From NCBI GenBank assembly GCA_036435485.1, contig CM071595.1:105950580-106014579 (forward strand): 64,000 nucleotides of DNA, read 5' to 3'. The DNA comes from Saposhnikovia divaricata (taxonomy: Eukaryota; Streptophyta; Magnoliopsida; Apiales; Apiaceae). Of the stretch, positions 35,601-44,600 are shown piece after piece (position 1 is the first letter of the stretch; every line of letters starts with the position of its first letter). The position numbers and the translations under genes were made by a program. The notes under the pieces are model-generated. The model saw nothing but the letters and a program-made list of their open reading frames with translations, made no database searches and had not been told where the DNA came from.

Positions 35601-38600
35601 TATATTGATCGCTGATTTGTTGTCACTGTACAACCTTAAAGGACCATTGCTTGGAAGTTTCAATTCCTTCAGTACTCGTTTAATCCATATTAGTTCACAT
35701 ACTCCTTGTGCAAGTGCTCTTAATTCAGCTTCGGCACTACTTCGAGCTACAACTGGTTGTTTTTTACTCCTCCAAGTAACCAGGTTTCCCCATACTTTGG
35801 TGCAATATCCAGTTGTCGACCTCCTATCTTCAACTGATCCAGCCCAATCAGCATCCGTAAATGCTTCTATACTTCTTTCAACATTTTTTCTGAACAGTAG
35901 TCCATTTCCTGGTGTGTTCTTGAGATACCTTAGAATTCTAAATACAGCCTCCAGGTGTTCTTCCAAAGGATTATGCATGTACTGACTGACCAGGCTAACA
36001 GCAAAGGCAATGTCTGGCCTGGTGTGTGACAAATATATTAATTTTCCCACTAGTCGCTGATACATCCCTTTGTCGACTTGCTTCTCCTTTATTACTTGTT
36101 TTTATTTTCCTTTTGGCTCCACAGGTGTTCCTGCAGGTCTACATCCGAGCATGCCGGTCTCCTTAAGTAGATCCATAATGTACTTTCGTTGGGATATGAA
36201 AATGCCTTGTTTAGACCTTGCAACTTCCATCCCTAGAAAATATTTCATTGGACCAAGATCTTTCACTACAAATTCTTCAGCTAGCAAACTTTTAAGTTTT
36301 TTTAACTCACCAAGATCATTACCCGTCAATATTATATCATCCACATAGACAATAAGAATAGCAATCTTATTACCTACCGAATGTTTGAAAAATAATGTAT
36401 GATCTGACTGACCTTGTTTATACCCGTATTTTTTGAGTACTTGATTGAACCTCTCAAACCATGTACGCGAGGATTGCTTCAATCCGTAAATTGATTTTGT
36501 TAACTTGCATACGGTTCCGTTCCCATACCTTCCTTCAAATCCAGGAGGGATTTTCATGTACACTTCTTCTTTTAGATTTCCATTGAGAAAAGCATTTTTG
36601 ATGTCCAATTGATGCAAGGGCCAATCAAGATTAGCAGCTATTGATAATAAGATTCTTACGGTGTTCAATTTTGCAACTGGCGCGAACGTTTCTGTATAAT
36701 CCACTCCATATTTTTGAGTGAAACCTCTTGCTACCAATCTCGCTTTGTATCTTTCTATAGTTCCATCAGCTTTGTATTTGACTGTAAACACCCACTTGCA
36801 TCCCACCACATGTTTGTCCTTTGGTTTGTCAACTATCGTCCATGTGTTATTGTCTTCCAATGCTCCAATTTCCTCATAAACAGCCTTCTTCCATTCAGGA
36901 TGTGAGAGAGCTTCATTAATGTTTCGAGGGATGTCTACTTTTTCAATGTTTGCATTGAAAGCTTTAAACTTCGGAGTAAGCTTGCTATAACATACATGAT
37001 TAGATATAGGATGCATAGTACAGGCCCGCACACCTTTTCTTTTGGCAATGGGTAATTCTGTTTCTAACATGTTAGAAGACTCATGGTTAGGAATAGAATC
37101 ATGTAAGATAGGATTGACGAGATTACTTACAGAAGGATTTGTCAATGGTTCAGACATCAGATGTGATATTAGAATCAATATCACTTATATTTGGTGTGGC
37201 TATAGGCAAACATGTGTCCCAATATGAAGCATCACTCTTTGTCCCTCCCTCAAACGAAGTGTTGGAATAAAAAGGTTTTTCCTCGTTAAAAGTGACATCC
37301 AATGAAACATAGATGCGTCGTAAATCAGGATTATAACATTTGTATCCTTTTTTTGAAGAGGAGTATCCTAAGAAGATACATTTTTGGGCACGAGGATCAA
37401 ATTTTGTTTTAGGTCCTAACACATGAATATAAGAGGTGCAACCAAATGTTTTTAGAGGAAGGTTAGAGAGAAGATGAATATTAGGATAAACTGTGAGAAG
37501 GATTGAGAGTGGAGTTTTATATTGTAAAACTCGTGAAGGCATCCTATTAATAAGATATGCAGCCGTAAGAATAGCTTCCCCCAAAAAATGTTTTGGAACA
37601 GATGTGGTAAACATAAGGGCTCTGGCTACTTCTAATAGGTGGCGATTTTTTCTTTCGGCAATTCCATTTTGTTGGGGTGTGCCAACACATGAGCTTTTGT
37701 GTATAATTCCATGAGAAAGAAGGTAATCTCCCAAGATAGAATTGAAATATTCAGTTCCATTATCAGTATGTAACACTTGGATATTAGCATTGAATTGAGT
37801 TTGAATCATGGAATGAAAATTTTTAAATTGAGATGCAACATCAGATTTATTTTTAAGAAGGTATACCCAACTCACACGTGTATGATCATCAATGAATGTA
37901 ATGAACCATCGTGTATTGGTGATGTTTGAAACTCTAGAAGGACCCCATATATCGTTGTGAATAAGAGAAAATGGATGCGAAGCTGTATAAGGACGAGGGC
38001 GAAAAACTGTTCGAGTATGCTTTGCAAATTCACACACTTCACATTTAAACATGCTCAAGTTTTTATTACGAAAAAATTCAGGAAACAAGTGTTTCATGTA
38101 GGGAAAACTAGGATGGCCTAGCCTATAATGCCACCGCATAATATCATCATAACCAGAGACATTACATCCATAAATGGTGTTATTTTTCAATTGAGTAGAG
38201 GGCAGATCCACATCAAAGTAATACAGACCACTACACTCCTTCGCACTCCCAATCGTCTTCCCCGATGATAAATCCTGAAAAATACATTGAAGGGGTGAAA
38301 ACTTAGCTTCGCATTTTTGGTCAAGAGTAAGTTTGCTGATAGAAAGAAGGTTACATGACAAATTTGGAACATGAAGAACATTTTTAAGAGTAATATGAGG
38401 AGATAAAACAACTGATCCTTTCCCAGCCACCGTCGAAAGGGTACCATCAGCAATTTTAATTTTTAAATTACCTGGACTAGGGTGGTAAGAAGTGAACTGA
38501 TGCGATTGACCAGTCATATGGTCTGAGGCACCTGAATCTACAATCCAAGGGGACTTTTGTACAGTAAGAGCAGCAGGAATACCTGACTTGGAAGATACAG

Positions 38601-41600
38601 TTGCTGGTTCAGAAACAGTATTGGCATTTAAAAGCTGATGAATTTTATTTATCTGCTCCGCTGTGAATGGAAACTGTTCAGCCTGGACAGCAGTGTGTGC
38701 TTGTTTAGGAGGAGCACGTGGTTTCCAGTCTGCTGGTTTTCCATGGATAATCCAACACTTTTCTACAAGATGACCAGGCTTGTTACAGTGAGTACACCAA
38801 GGACGCTCTTTGCGATTTCCACGCAAGTTAGCACCAGAATTAGGGCCACGGACAGCAAGCGCAGAGTGATCGCGGACAGAAAATGCAGAGTTATCAATTT
38901 CTGTAGCAGTAGTGGGACCCATCATGACACGTTTTCGACTCTCCTCTCTACGCACTTCTGCAAATGCTTCACGCACAGAAGGAAGAGGAGACTTTCCAAG
39001 AATACGACCACGAACCTCGTCCAATTCACGGTTCAATCCATGAAGAAAATCAAACAACCTTTCTCTATCAAGCATTTTTTGATAAAAAAAGGCATCTTCC
39101 TTGCACTTCCAGTCAGGCACATAAAATAAATCAATTTCTTGCCAGAGATTATTAAGAGCATTATAAAATTGTGTTACCGTCAGATTTTGTTGTCGTTGGT
39201 CACGAAGTTTGGACTTGAGTTCGAATACTTGAGCAGAGTTCTCAAGATCAGAGTAGGCCTCTTTAACGGCTTCCCATAGTTCTTGAGCAGTAGAAAGAAA
39301 TAAATACGTTTTTCCGATATCCACCTCCATAGAATTTATAAGCCATGCCATTATCAAAGAATTTTCCGAGTCCCATTTGGCGAATGAAGTATCAGTTTTC
39401 TCTGGTGCAAGAGTGTCACCATTCAAATAACCAAACAAACCTCTACCACGAAGGTACAAAGTCACTGAACGTGACCACTGCAGAAAGTTTTGACCATTTA
39501 ACTTATGAATTGTGATTTGAAGAGAAGGCTGGTTTTCAAAAGAAAGATTGGAAGCACCAGTACCGGTTGATGGTTTTTTTGAGTTGACGGAAATGTCATC
39601 TGATGATACTGTGGAGTTTTTGTTACTGGCCATTGTTATTTATCAATGGCTGAAGAAGAAGATGCTTAAAAATTAAGGCTCTGATACCATAAAGAAGAAG
39701 AATATGTTGAGATGTATTGACATATCTCTTTCTGTATGAAAAGGAGCCTGTTAAATAGGCTGTGGTACAATCTACCTAGCTGTACAATTAACTAACTACC
39801 CTCAAATCAGTTCCTAAATATCTGGTACATTTAATATAAATATATCAATCTCCTATTAAGGAATGATACTAATTAAATACAAAATATTCTGCATTAACTT
39901 CTACACGGGGTAACCTACATGAGGTAACCCAAGTCCATAACGTCTTAGAGGCATTCCTAATAAAGTGAGATTAATCGCGAGGTTGAGTTTCTCGTCACTT
40001 GAGATTGCACAAAGTTCATCTTGTTTTGTTTCCTGCAACATTGAAAAGAAATTGTGTGAAGATTGAGAGTTTCAGTAGGAAGGTCATGGGCCCGTGAAGA
40101 GCAACGGCAAAGATTTAGCGTTAAGGGAGTAAACTGGGGAAAAATCAAGGGTTTCTGGAAAAGTGAGGTTATGAGCTATTGGGTCCTTTGTTGTTTAATT
40201 TGAGAGTGTTAATTGTTAATTGACTGTGGGAAAAAGATTTTGGGACAAGGCTGAGGCGAGAGCAGAGTTTGGAGAGGTGATTAGCCATAGTGATTAGTGC
40301 AAGAGAGTGTATCACTCTCTTTCACGATGAAGAACTCACTAAAATTTATATATGACATGTTTATTTGCCTGTTGGGTATGGTGTGTAGGTTTTTTTATAT
40401 ACGAGGTATGTGCTTAAAATTGTAGTGTATTTTTTAGCTGTGATTGTATGGTATTATTGCTATTCAATAATTGTTATTGTTATTATCATATCCTAACTTG
40501 TGCTGCTACCTTTTGCAGATTGTGGAGTTTCTTGCTCTGCTACTGAAAACCGGAAATGAAGTTGCAGAGAAGGAATTGGTTAGATCCGGAACAATTAGAA
40601 GAGTCATCGATCTCTTCTTCGAGTAAGATGTTACTTCGTACTTAAAAAATTAATTTATAAATAACGATAGGTCAGTCCTTGCTTTACGGAAGACGGAAGA
40701 CTGACTGAGTAGAAGAATGTGTGTGCAGTATACACAGATCTGGTTTCTGATTCACGCTCATCTTATGCAGGTACCCTTTCAACAATGCTTTACATCATCA
40801 GGTAGAGAGCATCATATTTTCATGCTTAGAAAGCACAAGCTCAACGCTCCTTGACAATCTCCTCCAAGAGTGTGGTTTGGTTTCCAAAATTCTGGAAGCA
40901 GATAGAAGTTCCACTGTCTCTAGTGAACCGAACCAGGTACATTCTCTTTAATGGTCTGTCTTATCTTATCCTTGAATAGCCATGCATCTCTAAATTGCGT
41001 GGCCTTAGCCTGCTATGATGTGCTTTACTTTTTGTATTGTAACTATAGAGTTTTGATAAGTAACATTGTGGTGAGTACGTACATTATAGGGTATCACCTT
41101 ATCTCAGTACCTTTATGGAGTTCACATACCTTAAATAGTTTAGCATCTGCTGGTCTGCAGTCCCATCGTTGTTTCTTACCATGAGTAATGTTAATGTATG
41201 GAACTCATTTTTAATTTTCAGCCGACGTTACCTGCTTCTGGAAGACGTGCACCTCGAATTGGGAACCTGGGGCACATCACTCGAATTTCCAATAAGCTTG
41301 TGCAGTTGGGAAACACAGATAGCCGCATTCAGGCGCATCTACAGGTAGATTTCATGCTCTACGCTTTTATTGTGATAATTCCTAGACTTTAGTAGATTTT
41401 GTTAATTCTTAAATCATGTCTAGTTAGAATCAGTTACCACAAAAAATTAGAAGTGCACTTCCCCAAGAACAAGAAATTGTGTGTCATGTGGTCTTACTTT
41501 CTAATGGTATTTGCTTGTACCAATTTACTGTTTGACCTAGGTCTCCATTGGTTGCTTTATTAGCTGTCCTTCAATTACTCCAAAACTAGAATTCATCAGT

Positions 41601-44600
41601 GAATTGCAAAATAAAGAATCGAGAATCTGCATACCTGATGATTTTAATTGAATTTGGCTTTTGTTAAATGTATTAGTCTTGTGAATGCATGTGTTGGGCA
41701 GTTCACAAGTGTACGAAGGCTAAGTGTTGAGAATAAATTAGGAAACTGACGTACCATTTACAAGCAAAGCAACCAGATGACCTAGTCTTCTAGGTTCTAG
41801 CCATGTCTGAAGTGTTACACTGGTCTTATTCCACAAGTAATTAAATGAGACCCCGTTTGGTTTTATAGGAGAAAGTCTTTTGTAAAGCTCTAATTTGTTT
41901 TAATAGTAAAACTGTGACCAACGTTTATTGATGCAGGACGGTTTCTAGGGAAGCTATGACATAGATTAAGAAGAGATAGAATAAGGGTTTTAACATTGAA
42001 GAAATGATAAACAAAGAAAAAGCCTTTAAAATAACAACGAAGTCATAACATAATAAATCATACTAATTAGGAATGTTAAACTGAAACATGGCAACCATGT
42101 GTAGTTATATATAATGGACCTTACCTAATCTAAACCCGATATAATTAAATCTCTTAAATTTATTCCCTACTTGTAATAGATGCCTACTAATGTTATAATA
42201 CTGATGCTACTGGAATGTTTTTAATAATATACCCAGAATTATAAGTGAATACAATTACTCTTAAAAATAGATAATGTCATAATAATTAACTCATATAACT
42301 TTAAATTCTTTTGACATTATGTTTTGTCAGTTGCCTTTGTCAAGTGTCTACATTTAAGTTAAGAAGGTATGACAAATCTAGGTTTTGGTTTCAGCATTTT
42401 ATCTTCTTATAATTGACAATCATGCAGGGAAACAGCGAATGGAGTGATTGGCAGGCTACAGCTTTGCAGGAGCGTAATATGGTCGAGAATGTTAATCGCT
42501 GGGCTTGTGGGTATGCTTCTTTTGACCATTAGTATGGTTATAATTGTTATCTTTCCTATGGCTTTTACATGGGCTCTTTACTGTGATTTGACTCACCTAC
42601 TTTGTCACTTAGACAAATGTATGGGTTTTAGGGTCTCTATATAGCTACTCTCTGGAGATAATAATTGTTTTTTTGTTTTCTCAAAGTTTGCCTAGATAGT
42701 TGATAAATATATTGCAATTGCTCTTTACTTTGTTTATTATATGGACTATTCCTGTTCATTTGAATTGCCTCGTGTCACTTGCACAAGGATATGATTGTTG
42801 GGCATTTTATTTTTCGGCTTAAAATTGCAAAAAAGAAGTTTAAAGTTACAATGTGGAACATTTTAAAGTTCACATGTCCTTCTAGGTTCTCCATCCAAGT
42901 TCGTATAACTTGTATTACTAGACCTCTTCAAGTAGTTGGCGACCCCCCTCACTGTTTCCCTTAAAATTAACCTAAAAAAAGGCAGTTACATTTGGAAAAT
43001 TAGTGGTTGCAGTTTTCAATGGTTTCTGTGCATCAGTCATTAAAGATGTAATGTGATGGAAAAACATGAGTAATGCCTGATGAGAATGCTCTTTATTTTA
43101 CTTTTTTCTTGTTCATTGGAAACTTGAGACTATCTTTATCAAACTTACAAATTTTCTAATATGTTCACCATGTACGTTAGTTTGATAAAAAAATTCCACC
43201 TTTTGAGTTTAATAATCATCAGAAGGACTTTTAGCTCGTAATTTATCTATTTTGTCCTTTTAATAAAAATGGATTTAAGAGTGTAGTTGGCTCAAGGCCT
43301 TGCCTTTCTCCAGCAAATTGGAGTTGTCTTAATTATTTCTAATCTGATCATGGGAGATTTGGAGGTGATGTTATTGTTAAAAAAAAACGAGAATCATTAT
43401 ATATTTCATGTTGCTCTCTTTATCATCTTCAAAATTCTTCGTATGTGATAATGTTATGTCCACTGTCAACAAAACACAAACATTCTAAAAATTAGTACCT
43501 AATTGAGTCGTACTCAATGTATTGAAACTATGTTGCATCAATAATTGGGAACTTAATTGTATGTGATAATGTTATGTCCACTGTCAACAAAACACAAACA
43601 TTCTAAAAATTAGTACCTAATTGAGTCGTACTCAATGTATTGAAACTATGTTGCATCAATAATTGGGAACTTAATTGTAATTTTTTTTTTGCTAAGTAAT
43701 TGTATTTGTTCTGCATATGCAGACCGTTCTTTCACTGCAGCATATGAAAGTAATTTGACAGTTAGGCAACTATATTTGCATATTATTATTAATATCTGTT
43801 TTTCTGTTAATTTTTTGTAGCCGGCCTACTGCACTGCATGATAGGGCAAGGGATAGTGATGATGAAGATGTTCGTGACAGGGACTATGATGTAGCAGCTC
43901 TAGCCAATAACTTAAGTCAAGCATTTAGATACGGAAATTATGATAATGATAATGATGATGCCGAGGATGTATGTAGAAAATGGAACCTTTTTTCTTCTTT
44001 TGTATATGTTGTGTGGATGGTAATTTTAAATTTCTTTTTCCTGTATGTTATAATGATGTTATGTGTGCTTGCCATCGTGATATGCAGGGTCATGGAACTC
44101 TTGATTGCGATGACAAGGTAACATCATATTATTATAATTTCTTTCTTACATTTACAGCTGTGAGGTTGTGTGAGTGATGCATGAACTGAAAGTCTGTTAA
44201 TTATACTAATGTTCTTGTTATGTCTGATTATGCAGGAGACTTACTTTGATGATGATTCTGGTGAGGTTGTGATATCATCCTTAAGACTGGGGGATGATCA
44301 AGGAAGGTATGTCTTGTGTTTTGTTTTTTAGGTAATGAAAGGGTTAGCAGCATGAAAATCACTAACTGCATACTATATTGAGTGTGTTAGTAGGTAGCTG
44401 ATATTATAACATAACTGTTTCCCTCATGCTGCAGCAGTTTGTTTACAAATTCCAACTGGTTTGCCTTCCAAGATGATAGAGGAGGCGATGCAGCCTTAAG
44501 CACCTCAGCAAATGAGATCATGGATGACATCAACTTGGATGGAACAGCGTATAGTGGTGGTAATAGTAGTAGCGATGATGAGGTGGTGGTTGGAGAGTAT

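Larger units (their letters stand above)
35168..39905 (-). mobile_element. Young copia retrotransposon in intron 11 (copia-C)
   Basis: 4,738 bp, antisense to the SAPS gene. Two 216-bp LTRs (39,690-39,905, 5'; 35,168-35,383, 3') differ at about one base, so insertion is recent. Target duplication CGGGG (35,163-35,167 and 39,906-39,910). Primer site on the plus strand GCTCTGATACCA abuts the 5' LTR (39,678-39,689). The polypurine tract (plus strand CCCTCCCTC) abuts the 3' LTR at 35,384. In element orientation the LTR begins TGTAG and ends CTTTA, so the terminal dinucleotides are TG...TA rather than TG...CA. The coding region has one frameshift and one internal stop. Confidence 0.95.
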
